Source: Azospirillum baldaniorum
Lineage (GTDB): Bacteria > Pseudomonadota > Alphaproteobacteria > Azospirillales > Azospirillaceae
Length of the DNA stretch: 64,000 bases
Assembly: GCF_003119195.2 (NCBI RefSeq)
Contig: NZ_CP022254.1
Span: 355,501-419,500, forward strand
Reading direction: 5' to 3'
Made by a program: the position numbers and the translations under genes
The notes under the pieces: generated by a model
The model's input: only the letters and a program-made list of their open reading frames with translations
What the model was told of the DNA's origin: nothing
Database searches by the model: none
Shown: positions 55,378-64,000 of the stretch, in pieces
How positions within the stretch are numbered: the stretch's first letter is position 1
Layout: each line of letters starts with the position of its first letter

Positions 55378-56340
55378 GTGACCGCGCCCCCCCTCTCCCC
55401 CGCCCCCGCCCGTCCCGCGACGCCCCGCCACATCCGCGTGGAGAACATACCGCTCGGCATCGTCATGATGCTGGGATCGGTGCTGCTGTTCTCCGTGATG
55501 AACGTGCTGGTGAAGCTGCTCTCGGAGACGTATCCCGTCATCGAGGTGACCTTCTTCCGCAACGCCATGGCGTTGATCCCGGTGGCGGTGGTCATCTCGT
55601 TGCAGGGCGGGTGGATCAGCAACCTGCGCACCGAACGGCCGATGGGTCATGTCTGGCGCTCGGTCGTCGGACTGACGGCGATGTCGCTGACCTTCTGGTC
55701 CTTCAATCTGTTGCCGCTGGGCGACGCGGTGGCTCTGAACTTCTCGGCTCCGCTGTTCCTCACCGCCCTGTCGGTGCCGCTGCTCGGCGAAAAGGTCGGC
55801 ATCTACCGGTGGAGCGCGGTGCTGGTCGGCTTCGTCGGCGTTCTCATCATGGTCCAGCCGTCGGGCGAGATGCTGACGCACCTGGGCGCGCTGGTCGCCC
55901 TTGGCGCCGCCTTCTGCCAGTCCTTCGCGATGGTGGCGATTCGCCAGCTCAGCAAGACCGAGCGCGCCAACACCATCGTCTTCTACTTCACGGCGATCAC
56001 CACCCTGATCCTGGCGCTGGTCATGCCCTTCGTGTGGGTCACCCCGCGCAGCCTGACCGATTTCGCCCTGCTGTCGGCCACCGGCGTCCTGGGCGGCGGC
56101 GCCCAGCTTTTCCTGACGCGGGCCTATTCGCTGGCCCCGGCGGCCGTGGTGGCGCCCTTCAACTACGCCGCGCTGCTGTGGGCCGTGCTGTTCGGCTGGC
56201 TGCTGTGGAACGAGATGCCGACCCTGCACATGGTGTCGGGGGCCGCCGTGGTGGCGGTGAGCGGGCTCTACATCCTGCACCGCGAGACCCGACGCCGCCT
56301 GCCGCCCAGCCCGCCCGCGATGGGCGGCGGCGGCGACTGA
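55378..56340 (+). CDS. DMT-superfamily permease (EamA family)
   Basis: A 320-residue integral membrane protein with ten helices in two EamA repeats: LGIVMMLGSVLLFSVMNVLVK, FFRNAMALIPVAVVIS, LNFSAPLFLTALSVPLLGEKVG, then LGGGAQLFLTRAYSLAPAAVVAPFNYAALLWAVLFG in repeat 2. The proposed start is GTG 55378, since no better ATG begins the first helix. Related proteins transport purines, riboflavin or other metabolites. The substrate is not known. A second, unlinked EamA gene is at 24109. Confidence 0.9.
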   Translation: MTAPPLSPAPARPATPRHIRVENIPLGIVMMLGSVLLFSVMNVLVKLLSETYPVIEVTFFRNAMALIPVAVVISLQGGWISNLRTERPMGHVWRSVVGLTAMSLTFWSFNLLPLGDAVALNFSAPLFLTALSVPLLGEKVGIYRWSAVLVGFVGVLIMVQPSGEMLTHLGALVALGAAFCQSFAMVAIRQLSKTERANTIVFYFTAITTLILALVMPFVWVTPRSLTDFALLSATGVLGGGAQLFLTRAYSLAPAAVVAPFNYAALLWAVLFGWLLWNEMPTLHMVSGAAVVAVSGLYILHRETRRRLPPSPPAMGGGGD

Positions 56341-56386
56341 CCGCCGCAGCCCATCCAGCACACTCCGCCGACCTCTTCCGACGGCC

Positions 56387-59300
56387 TCACTCCGCCGGTT
56401 GCAGGGAACGCTCCATGGCCCCGGCGAGCTGGCGCGGAGTCACCGGCTTGTGCATCAGGCCAAAGCCGTGGCGAACGGCGTCGCGCTGGCATTCCGGACC
56501 GGTTTCCCCGGTCACGATGATCGCCGGGATCTCGGCGTCGAACAGCCGGCGGATGTCGAGGATGGCGTCGGTGCCGACCTTGCCTTCACGCAGGCGGTAG
56601 TCGGCGATGATGATGTCGGGCTTGCGGCTGACCGAGCGCAGCTTGTCCACCGCCTGCTCCCCCGACCCGGCGATCAGAACCTCGTATCCCCATTCGCGCA
56701 GGATGGCCTGAAGGCCCAGCAGCACGATGGCATCGTCGTCGACGACCATGGCCAGCCGCTCATCGCCGCTCGCCGACGCGGCAAGCGTGGCGCCCGCCGG
56801 CTCCACGGGCTTCGAGGTCTCGCCCAGCGGCACCTCGATGGTGAAGACCGATCCCGCGCCGGGCGTGGACCGGACGGTCACCGGATGGTCCAGAAGCTGC
56901 CCGATGCGCTGAACGATGGCGAGGCCCAGCCCAAGCCCCTGGCTGCGGTCGCGCTCCGGGTTGCCGACCTGATGGAACTCCTCGAAGATTCGCGGCAGAT
57001 GGTCTTCGGAAATGCCGATGCCGGTGTCGGCAACCGTTATCCGCATCCGCCCGCCAACGGCCGTGCAGGTGATGGCGATGCTGCCCCGTTCCGTGTAGCG
57101 GATGGCATTCTCCACCAGATTGCGGATCATCCGGCCCAGCAGCACACGGTCGGAGCGGATGTTCAGCGGACACCCCTCCATCGTCCAGTCGAGCCCCTTG
57201 CCGCGGGCCACCGGGGCATAGCCCGCCGCGATGTGGTCGAGCAGCAGCGCCACCGGAAAATCCTCCAGCGTCGGCTTGACCACGCCGGCGTCCAGGCGCG
57301 ACACGTCGAGCAGGCTGTCCAGCAGCCCCTTCAGCGCGTCCAGACCGCTTTCCAGAAGGCGCAGCGCCTTCATCCCCTTCTCACCCTGGACGTGGCCGTG
57401 CAGGGCGCCGGAGAACAGGAACAGCGACTGCATCGGCTGGCGCAGGTCGTGGCTGGCCGAGGCGAGGAACTTGGACTTGGACAGGGCGGCCCGCTCCGCC
57501 TCCTCCTTGGCGCGGCGCAGGGCGTCCTCGGCCTCAAGCCGGTCGGTCACGTCGGTGTTCGTGCCGAACCACAGAACGACGGCGCCGTCGGTGTCGCGGA
57601 CGGGCAGCGCCCGCGACAGGAACCAGCGGAAGGCACCGTCCCGCCCCGCCATGGGGAAGGTGTCCTCCCACGGTTCTCCGGTCTGGAAGGACCGCCGGAG
57701 GCTTGCGGTGACGCGCTCGGCGTGGTCGGCGGGAAGGATGCCGTCCCACAGCGGATCGGAAGCGGCATCCCCGCCCTCGACGACGCCCGTGTAATCATAC
57801 CATCTTTGATTGTACCAAAAGATCCGCCCGTCCGGGCGGGCCATCCAGGCGAGCTGCGGGATGGAATCCGCCAGCGTGCGGAAGCGCAACCCCACTTGCT
57901 CCGCCTCCTCCTTCGCCGCCTGCATGGCATCGCGCGCCTCGAAGATGTCGGTGATGTCGGTGGAGGTGCCGAACCAGCGCTCTTCCCCGTTTTCCGGGTC
58001 GGTGATCGGCAGGGCACGCTGCTTGAACCAGTGGTAGCTGCCGGCGGCGCTGCGGATACGCGCCTCGGTGTCGAAGATCGTCCGCGCTTCGACCGCCTGA
58101 AGCCAGATCGTGAGAAGGCGCTCTCGATCGTCGGGATGAATGGAGCTGGCCCAACCGAAGCCCTGGGCCGACGTCTCCGTCTGGCCGGTGTAGGCCAGCC
58201 ATTGCCGGCTCAGAAAATCGCAACTGCCGTCCGCCCGGCAGGTCCACACCATCTGCGGCAGCGCTTCCAGAAGCGTGCGGTAGCGGTGCTCGCTGGCCCG
58301 CAGGGCGGCCTCCGCCGCGCGGTGGGCGGACACGTCGCGGAAGTAGATGGACAGGCCGCCGCCCGCCTGCGGATAGACGTTGAACATGGTCCAGCGCTGG
58401 AAGATGCCGGACAGCGCTTCGAACTCCCTCGGCTGCTGGTCCGCCATGGCGGCCTCGAAGCTGCGGATGACGCTGTTGCCCGCGACGTCGGGAAAGAGCT
58501 CCAGCAGGTTGCGGCCGACGAGGTCATCGCGCGGTCGGTCGAACATCTCCTGCGCGCGCTTGTTCACATAGGTGATCCGCCAATCACGGTCGATGGCGTA
58601 GAAGGCGTCGCCGATGCTCTCCAGGATCTGGTTCGCCTGCTCCACCGCGCGTTCCAAAGCCCGCTCGGCGAGAAGGCGCTTGCTGATGTCTTGAAAATAG
58701 ATGGCCAACCCGGCGGACGATGGGAAAACCCGCAGGAAGAGCCAGACGCCGAGCGGCGCGAAGTAAGCCTCGAACTCGTCGGGATGGCGATCCCTCATGG
58801 CGACGTGCAGGCGGTCCCACAGCACCGTTCCCATGGCGTCGGGAAAGGCCTCCCACAGCCGCTGTCCGGTCAGGTCGCTGCTGCCGCCCATCAGGCCACG
58901 CGCGCGCCCGTTCATGTAGACGATGCGCCAGGACCGGTCGACCTCATAGACGCCGTCCGTCGTGCTTTCCAGAATGGCGTGCGACCGCCGGTCGGCTTCC
59001 GCCGAGGCCTCCGCCACCCGCGCGCGCCGCTCAGCCGCCTCGCGCCGGTCGTGGGAACGGACAAGAACCCAGGCGACCAGCGCCGCCACCGCCAGAGCGG
59101 CCAGCCCGCCGCCGGCGATCGTGTAGACCGTGCGTCGAACCGCCGCCTGGATCGGCTCGGCCGGGGTACCGAGGACCAGGAGCCAGCCGGGCGCCGCCAC
59201 GGAGCCGGCCTTTGCGGACAAAACCTCCTGCCCCATCCGGGTATGGGAAAGGAAAAATTCGTTGCCGGTCTTCAGCGCCTGGGCGAGGGATTCGGGCACC

Positions 59301-59956
59301 GGTTGCCCGACCGCCGGGTCGAAGGCCGTTTCAGACCTCGACCGGGCGATGAGCCGCCCGTCACGGTCGAGAAGCGCGACGATCCAGTTCGGCGTCGCCA
59401 CCTGATCGACCAGGACCTGACGCAGCGACCAGGTCCGCACATAAGCGGTCAGGACCAGCCGAACCTCGCCCACGCCCCAGACCGGCACGCTGACCGCGAA
59501 GACCGGCTCCACCTTGCCGGCGGGGTCGCTGATGACGCCGCTGATCCAAACCTCTCCTGAGCGGAACACCCGGTCCGCCTGGGCGGAGCGCGCGTCGGGG
59601 TCGATGCCGCCGGCTTCCGGTTCCTGCGGCCGGTGAAGCAGGTTGACGACACCTTGGCGGTCGCGGACCTCCAGGGCCATCCAATCCAACCGCTGCCCCA
59701 GCGCACGTTCCCCCCGATCCCTCCAGACGGTGCGGTCTCCGATGTCCAGCGACCGGGCCGTGGACATGATTTCGAGCGCGCTGCGCGTCATAAGGACGCG
59801 CCCATCCACCGTCCGCACCGCCGCGTCGGTGGCGTGTCGGACCAGTTCCTCCACCGACCGCTCCTGTTGACGGTCGACCAGCATGATCGAGGCCACCGCA
59901 AAGGCGACAAGCGGAAGAAGCGCCAGCAAGGCCACAAAGGGGAGACGAAGGCGCAT
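56387..59956 (-). CDS. Hybrid multi-PAS sensor histidine kinase with receiver domain
   Basis: An 1189-residue hybrid kinase. TM1 is at residues ~6-27, then a large periplasmic region (~28-285) with dCache-like features, and TM2 at ~285-308. Four PAS segments follow (starting ~325, ~450, ~575, ~700; e.g. YEVDRSWRIVYMNGRARGLMGG, FYAIDRDWRITYVNKRAQEMF). The kinase core (~835-1060) has the H-box ASHDLRQPMQSLF, N-box MIRNLVENAIRYT and G-box SQGLGLGLAIVQRIG. The receiver (~1075-1185) holds MVVDDDAIVLLG and IIIADYRLREGKVG. The output probably needs a separate Hpt or regulator; no such gene is adjacent. Coding context is convergent with the DMT gene. Confidence 0.94.
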   Translation of the reverse strand: MRLRLPFVALLALLPLVAFAVASIMLVDRQQERSVEELVRHATDAAVRTVDGRVLMTRSALEIMSTARSLDIGDRTVWRDRGERALGQRLDWMALEVRDRQGVVNLLHRPQEPEAGGIDPDARSAQADRVFRSGEVWISGVISDPAGKVEPVFAVSVPVWGVGEVRLVLTAYVRTWSLRQVLVDQVATPNWIVALLDRDGRLIARSRSETAFDPAVGQPVPESLAQALKTGNEFFLSHTRMGQEVLSAKAGSVAAPGWLLVLGTPAEPIQAAVRRTVYTIAGGGLAALAVAALVAWVLVRSHDRREAAERRARVAEASAEADRRSHAILESTTDGVYEVDRSWRIVYMNGRARGLMGGSSDLTGQRLWEAFPDAMGTVLWDRLHVAMRDRHPDEFEAYFAPLGVWLFLRVFPSSAGLAIYFQDISKRLLAERALERAVEQANQILESIGDAFYAIDRDWRITYVNKRAQEMFDRPRDDLVGRNLLELFPDVAGNSVIRSFEAAMADQQPREFEALSGIFQRWTMFNVYPQAGGGLSIYFRDVSAHRAAEAALRASEHRYRTLLEALPQMVWTCRADGSCDFLSRQWLAYTGQTETSAQGFGWASSIHPDDRERLLTIWLQAVEARTIFDTEARIRSAAGSYHWFKQRALPITDPENGEERWFGTSTDITDIFEARDAMQAAKEEAEQVGLRFRTLADSIPQLAWMARPDGRIFWYNQRWYDYTGVVEGGDAASDPLWDGILPADHAERVTASLRRSFQTGEPWEDTFPMAGRDGAFRWFLSRALPVRDTDGAVVLWFGTNTDVTDRLEAEDALRRAKEEAERAALSKSKFLASASHDLRQPMQSLFLFSGALHGHVQGEKGMKALRLLESGLDALKGLLDSLLDVSRLDAGVVKPTLEDFPVALLLDHIAAGYAPVARGKGLDWTMEGCPLNIRSDRVLLGRMIRNLVENAIRYTERGSIAITCTAVGGRMRITVADTGIGISEDHLPRIFEEFHQVGNPERDRSQGLGLGLAIVQRIGQLLDHPVTVRSTPGAGSVFTIEVPLGETSKPVEPAGATLAASASGDERLAMVVDDDAIVLLGLQAILREWGYEVLIAGSGEQAVDKLRSVSRKPDIIIADYRLREGKVGTDAILDIRRLFDAEIPAIIVTGETGPECQRDAVRHGFGLMHKPVTPRQLAGAMERSLQPAE

Positions 59957-60228
59957 ACCCTGTTTTCACAAACTGTTGACGGCGCCCACTATAGACAGAC
60001 ACTCCGGCGACTCCCACAGAATCCGGCCATCTATCACTATTTTCACCAGGAACAGTGTGAAGTTCTTGAAATCAACAAATGAAAGTTGGGCACTCTGCAA
60101 AAGGTGGTAATGTGCAGCGCACAGGATGGCAAGCTGGCACAGCCTTGAATTGTCGATGACCAAATATCGATGGCGGGCCTGCGGGAATTCGATTTGCCGC
60201 GGAGACAGGCGCGCGGCACAGTGGCGCA

Positions 60229-61494
60229 ATGCCTGATTCCATGCCCCATTCCGCTTCCGCCGGCCGGAGCGGCGATATCCGCTTCGGCGAGTTCGTCGCG
60301 CTCATGGCCCTTTTGATGGCGCTAACGGCGCTGTCCATCGACATCATGCTGGTCGCCCTGCCGGACATCGCCGGTTCCTTCGGTGTGGTGCGGGAGAATG
60401 ACCGGCAGCTCGTCATCACCGCCTACATGCTGGGTTTCGCGATCGGGCAGCCTTTCCACGGGCCGCTGTCCGACCGGTTCGGGCGCAAGCCGGTGCTGGC
60501 CGCAGGTCTGGTGATCTTCGCCATCGGGTCGCTGGGCGCGGTCTTCGCACCCAGCTTCACCGCGCTGCTGGCCGCCCGCGCGTTGCAGGGATTCGGCGCC
60601 GCCGCCCCGCGCGTCGTCGCCATCGCCATCGTGCGCGACCGTTTCGTCGGGCGCGACATGGCGCGGGTGATGTCCTTCGTCATGATGATCTTCATCATCG
60701 TGCCGATCATCGCCCCAGCCCTGGGCGAGGGAATCCTGCATCTCGGCACGTGGCCGTGGGTGTTCGGCGCGCTGTTCCTGGCAGCGGTCGCCGCTTTCGC
60801 CTGGTCGATGCTGCGGCTGGCGGAAACCCGCGCGGCGGAGGACCGGATGCCGCTGTCCCCCGCGGCGCTCGGCCACGCCTTCCACAAGGTGATGACGACG
60901 CGCGCGACGGTCGGCTACACCGCGGCGATGGGCCTGCTGTTCGGCGGGTTGCTGAGCTACGTCGGCAGCGCCCAGCAGATCTTCGTGGACGTCTACGGGC
61001 TGGGGGCGATGTTCCCGGTGGCCTTCGGCGCCATCGCCGGCGTGATGGCCCTGGCCTCGCTGGTCAACGCGCGGCTGGTCGGGCGGGTCGGCATGCACCG
61101 GGTGTCGCACGTCGCCCTGATCGGCTACACGCTGACCGGCGTCGCCATGGCGCTGCTCGGCTTTCCGGAGCATCCGCCGCTGCTCGGCCTCGGCCTGTTC
61201 ATGGCGGCGATCTTCTTCTGCTTCGGGCTGATCGCCCCGAACTTCAACGCGATGGCGATGGAGCCGCTGGGCCACGTGGCGGGCATGGGGTCGTCCTTCG
61301 TCGGCTTCTTCAGCACCGGCATGGCGGCGGTGGTCGGCTGGATCGTCGGGCAGTCCTTCGACGGCACCGTGCGCCCGCTGACCATCGGCTTCACCGTGCT
61401 GGGCGTGCTGGCGCTGCTGACGGTGTTGCTGACCGAGCGCGGAACGCTGATGCGCTCTACCCATGCCGCCGCCGCGCCGCAGCCGGGGGACTGA
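60229..61494 (+). CDS. MFS transporter, Bcr/CflA-type drug:H+ antiporter
   Basis: A 421-residue, twelve-helix MFS protein of DHA1/Bcr-CflA type: ALMALLMALTALSIDIMLVALPDIAGSFG, then the A motif GPLSDRFGRKPVLAAGL, and LQGFGAAAPRVVAIAIVRD in helix 4. It is a likely exporter of bicyclomycin-type drugs or metabolites. It is followed by the LysR gene at 61625, but the fds operon connection suggests that LysR controls the downstream genes instead. Upstream 59957-60228 is a mixed-composition divergent promoter region with no clear element. Confidence 0.92.
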   Translation: MPDSMPHSASAGRSGDIRFGEFVALMALLMALTALSIDIMLVALPDIAGSFGVVRENDRQLVITAYMLGFAIGQPFHGPLSDRFGRKPVLAAGLVIFAIGSLGAVFAPSFTALLAARALQGFGAAAPRVVAIAIVRDRFVGRDMARVMSFVMMIFIIVPIIAPALGEGILHLGTWPWVFGALFLAAVAAFAWSMLRLAETRAAEDRMPLSPAALGHAFHKVMTTRATVGYTAAMGLLFGGLLSYVGSAQQIFVDVYGLGAMFPVAFGAIAGVMALASLVNARLVGRVGMHRVSHVALIGYTLTGVAMALLGFPEHPPLLGLGLFMAAIFFCFGLIAPNFNAMAMEPLGHVAGMGSSFVGFFSTGMAAVVGWIVGQSFDGTVRPLTIGFTVLGVLALLTVLLTERGTLMRSTHAAAAPQPGD

Positions 61495-61624
61495 AAGCGC
61501 ACAAGGGCATAGGAGGGGAAGAGTCTCCACCCTTGCCGGCGGTGTGCCCAATTCGGCATAACGTGCGCGACGCCCGGAAGCGGGCGCCGAGCGGGCACCG
61601 GCCCATCACGCGCGGGAGGGGACT

Positions 61625-62569
61625 GTGTTCCGCAAATTCGTCTATCTGCTGGCCCTGGCGCGCGAGCAGCATTTCGGCCGGGCGGCGGAGGCCTGCCACG
61701 TTTCCCAGCCGACGCTGTCCAACGCCATCCGCCAGCTTGAGGACGAGCTGCGCGTGCCCATCGTCGAGCGCGGGCAGAAATTTTCCGGCTTCACGCCGGA
61801 GGGGCTGAAGGTGCTCGAATACGCCCGCCGCATCGTCGCGGAGCGGGACGGGCTCTATCAGGAGCTGACGGCGCTGGGCCAGGGCCTGTCCGGACATCTG
61901 CGGATCGGCGCCATCCCGACCGCCCTGCCCGCCGTCCCGCATGTGCTGGCCCGCTTCGCCGAGCGCTACCCGCAGATCCGCTCCAGCGTGCGCTCGCTCA
62001 GCTCGCGCGACATCCAGCGCGACCTCGACGGGTTCGAACTGGACGCCGCCGTCACCTATCTCGACAACGAGCCGTTGAGCAACGTGCGCACCGTCCCGCT
62101 GTTCTCGGAGCGCTACTTCCTGCTGGCCCAGCGCCGCCAAGTCGGCGAAGGCACCACCAGCATCCGCTGGGCGGACGCGGCGACGCTGCCGCTGTGCCTG
62201 CTCACCCCGGACATGCAGAACCGGCGCATCGCCGACACCGCCTTCCGCATGGCCGACCGGACGGTGGTCCCGCTGATGGAGACGAATTCCATCGTCACCA
62301 TCTACACCATCGTGCGCAGCGGTCTGGCGGCCAGCGTGGTGCCCAGCCAGCTCCTCACTCTGGTCGCTCTCCACCCCGATCTGGTGGCCCTGCCTTTGAC
62401 CGAACCGGACCTGACCTACGCCGTCGGACTCGTCTACGCCGACCGCGAACCGCCGGCCCCGCTCGCCAAGGCGCTGGCCGCCGTCGCCGCGGAACCGGGC
62501 CTCGCCGAGCGCGTGCGCGCCTTGACCGACGAGGCGCTGGCCCCCTGGGACCTGCCAAAAGGGCTATGA
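61625..62569 (+). CDS. LysR-family regulator upstream of formate dehydrogenase genes
   Basis: A 314-residue LysR regulator. HTH residues 1-60 (FVYLLALAREQHFGRAAEACHVSQPTLSNAIRQLEDEL), an effector domain, and LETNSI-like contact segments (PLMETNSIVTIYTIVRSGLAASVVPSQL). It starts at GTG 61625 with GGGAGGGG upstream. It lies 156 bp before fdsG on the same strand; this arrangement is common for activators of fds formate dehydrogenase operons, so a role in formate-dependent control is likely but inferred. Confidence 0.92.
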   Translation: MFRKFVYLLALAREQHFGRAAEACHVSQPTLSNAIRQLEDELRVPIVERGQKFSGFTPEGLKVLEYARRIVAERDGLYQELTALGQGLSGHLRIGAIPTALPAVPHVLARFAERYPQIRSSVRSLSSRDIQRDLDGFELDAAVTYLDNEPLSNVRTVPLFSERYFLLAQRRQVGEGTTSIRWADAATLPLCLLTPDMQNRRIADTAFRMADRTVVPLMETNSIVTIYTIVRSGLAASVVPSQLLTLVALHPDLVALPLTEPDLTYAVGLVYADREPPAPLAKALAAVAAEPGLAERVRALTDEALAPWDLPKGL

Positions 62570-62725
62570 TCTCAACGACATAACCGCGCCGCTCGTGTGG
62601 TGATAGCCAAACCCTATCACCGCATCAGAAAATCAAATTTGCGCGCCTCCCCCAATGTCCGTAACGCTGACGGACAAGACACCAACGAAGCGCCGCCGAT
62701 CCAGGTGGGCGCGGGGGAGGAGACC

Positions 62726-63214
62726 ATGAACGCCCGATCTCCATGGAGCGAAGACCGCGCCACGGCGGTGATTGCCGCCAACCGTCACCTGCGCGGGGCC
62801 CTGCTGCCGATGCTGCACGCTCTTCAGGAAGAGTTCGGCTGCATCGACGAGGAAGCCATCCCGCTGCTGGCGCGTGAGCTGAACCTGTCGCGCGCCGACG
62901 TGCACGGGGTGGTGTCCTTCTACCACGAATTCCGCCGCAGCCGCCCGGGCCGCCACACCATCAAGGTCTGCCGGGCCGAGGCCTGCCAGTCGATGAACGC
63001 CGACGGGCTGATCGAGCACATCCGCCGCCGCCTGAAGGTGGACTTCCACGAGACCACGGCCGACGACGCCTTCTCGCTGGAGCCGGTCTTCTGCCTGGGC
63101 AACTGCGCCCTGGCCCCCGCCGTGATGGTGGACGAGACGCTGCACGGCCGGGTCAGCCCGGCCCGTTTCGACGCCATCACCGCCTCCACCCTGGCCACGG
63201 AGGCCGCGCGATGA
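62726..63214 (+). CDS. fdsG: NAD-dependent formate dehydrogenase gamma subunit (NuoE-like)
   Basis: A 162-residue thioredoxin-like [2Fe-2S] subunit. Ligands C-x4-C in IKVCRAEACQSMNADG and C-x3-C in VFCLGNCALAPAVMVDE match NuoE/FdsG. The N-terminal helical part has LLPMLHALQEEFGCIDEEAIPLLARELNLSRADVHGVVSFYHEFR, typical of this family. It forms the diaphorase arm with FdsB. GGGGGAGGAG precedes ATG 62726. The stop overlaps fdsB by ATGA. Complex I NuoE is the alternative, but the LysR context and fused-start FdsB favour fds. Confidence 0.88.
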   Translation: MNARSPWSEDRATAVIAANRHLRGALLPMLHALQEEFGCIDEEAIPLLARELNLSRADVHGVVSFYHEFRRSRPGRHTIKVCRAEACQSMNADGLIEHIRRRLKVDFHETTADDAFSLEPVFCLGNCALAPAVMVDETLHGRVSPARFDAITASTLATEAAR

Positions 63215-64000
63215 GCGAGCCCCTGCACACCATCTACGTGCCGCGCGACGCCGCCGCCCTGTCGGTGGGCGCCGACGAGACCGCCGCCGCCATCCGCGCC
63301 GAGGCCACAAAGCGCGGCATTCCGCTCCGCATCGTCCGCAACGGCTCCCGCGGCATGCTGTGGCTGGAGACTCTGGTCGAGGTGGAGACTCCCGAGGGCC
63401 GCGTCGCCTACGGCCCGGTGATGGCCGAGGATGTGGCCGGCCTGTTCGACGCCGGCTTCCTCGAAGGCGCCGATCACGCGCTGGCCCATGGCCTGACCGA
63501 GAAGATCCCCTACTTCGCCAAGCAGGAGCGGCTGACCTTCGCCCGCTGCGGCATCATCGACCCGCTGTCGGTCGAGGATTACCGGCTGCACGGCGGCTTC
63601 CGCGGGCTGGAGCGGGCGCTCGCCATGACCCCGGCGGAAATCGTCACCGAGGTCACCGAGTCCGGCCTGCGCGGCCGCGGCGGCGCCGGCTTCCCGACCG
63701 GCATCAAGTGGAACACGGTGCTGAACGCCAAGGCGGACCAGAAGTACATCTGCTGCAACGCCGACGAGGGCGACAGCGGCACCTTCGCCGACCGCATGAT
63801 CATGGAGGGCGACCCCTTCTGCCTGATCGAGGGCATGACCATCGCCGCCATCGCGGTGGGCGCCACCGAGGGCTACATCTACATCCGCTCCGAGTACCCG
63901 CACGCCGTCGCGACCATGCGCGAAGCGATCCGGCTGGCCTATGACGAGAAGTGGCTGGGCGACGAGATCCACGGCACCGGCCACCGCTTCCACCTCGACG
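63211..64000 (+). CDS. fdsB: NAD-dependent formate dehydrogenase beta subunit (NuoF-like), truncated by window end
   Basis: The first 263 codons of a NuoF/FdsB-type flavoprotein, ATG 63211 coupled by ATGA to fdsG. The N-terminal ~110 residues are a thioredoxin-like lead (TIYVPRDAAALSVGADETA), absent from most NuoF but typical of FdsB/HoxF. Then the FMN/NAD-binding section GLRGRGGAGFPTGIKWNTV, CCNADEGDSGTFADRMIMEG and YIYIRSEYP. The [4Fe-4S] C-terminus lies beyond 64000. The formate-oxidising alpha subunit (FdsA) should follow. Confidence 0.9.
   Translation, partial: MSEPLHTIYVPRDAAALSVGADETAAAIRAEATKRGIPLRIVRNGSRGMLWLETLVEVETPEGRVAYGPVMAEDVAGLFDAGFLEGADHALAHGLTEKIPYFAKQERLTFARCGIIDPLSVEDYRLHGGFRGLERALAMTPAEIVTEVTESGLRGRGGAGFPTGIKWNTVLNAKADQKYICCNADEGDSGTFADRMIMEGDPFCLIEGMTIAAIAVGATEGYIYIRSEYPHAVATMREAIRLAYDEKWLGDEIHGTGHRFHLD

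Noticed and set aside
56399-59560. 1053-codon open frame on the plus strand across the hybrid kinase
   Set aside because: It is a shadow of the kinase gene and has Arg/Pro/Gly/His-rich unnatural composition with no domain.

Overview
The window is GC-rich (apart from one AT-rich stretch near 42.6-44.0 kb) and densely packed. It reads as chromosomal or chromid sequence from an alphaproteobacterium of the Rhodospirillales, most likely an Azospirillum-like plant-associated organism. This rests on a SUF operon led by an IscR-type regulator, EcfG-type (GGAAC-N16-CGTT) promoter signals, an fds-type NAD formate dehydrogenase locus, a TRAP/5-oxoprolinase locus and an ethylene-receptor-like sensor kinase. 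I see no rRNA, tRNA, CRISPR array, insertion sequence or prophage.

Layout. 0-2 kb: RND efflux pump (truncated permease and membrane-fusion protein), divergent from a LysR regulator. 2.1-9.6 kb: LysR, DUF1445 protein, TRAP transporter (SBP, small and large permease) and pxpB-pxpC-pxpA, read as an uptake and hydrolysis route for 5-oxoproline or a related compound. 9.6-11.5 kb: a response regulator and a histidine kinase whose membrane domain carries the copper/ethylene-binding residues of plant ETR1. 11.8-17.3 kb (minus strand): prfC, asd and glgP, with a threonine-rich leader peptide and hairpin in front of asd. 17.6-20.3 kb: a GNAT/C39-peptidase fusion translationally coupled to a RimK-like ATP-grasp ligase. 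20.4-21.9 kb: general-stress-type promoter, short ECF sigma factor and a 75-residue anti-sigma-like protein. 22-31 kb: PhoD-like phosphatase, a small hypothetical protein, a DMT permease, an NhaP/NHE antiporter with a cytoplasmic cNMP-binding domain, and a lipoprotein/response regulator/histidine kinase operon. 31.5-35.6 kb: a coiled-coil hypothetical and a three-gene envelope-stress set (YqjD-like, DUF1469, DUF3618). 35.8-42.6 kb: iscR-sufBCDS-sufU-sufT-sufA with a visible operator. 42.6-44 kb: an AT-rich island encoding a catalytically dead M48-peptidase-like membrane protein. 44-53.7 kb: pepN, cytochrome c, CoxG-like protein, lipoprotein, folK-folB, small conserved proteins, UspA and an APH/P-loop kinase fusion. 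53.9-60 kb: a degenerate PagL-like protein, a FlaF/DUF2934 protein, a DMT permease and a large PAS hybrid kinase. 60.2-64 kb: MFS exporter, LysR regulator and the start of fdsGB.

The most interesting items are the ETR1-like two-component pair, the apparently leaderless threonine leader peptide before asd, the GNAT/C39 plus ATP-grasp module, and the zinc-ligand-less M48 homologue in the AT-rich island. All functional assignments are from reading the sequence; no database search was possible.
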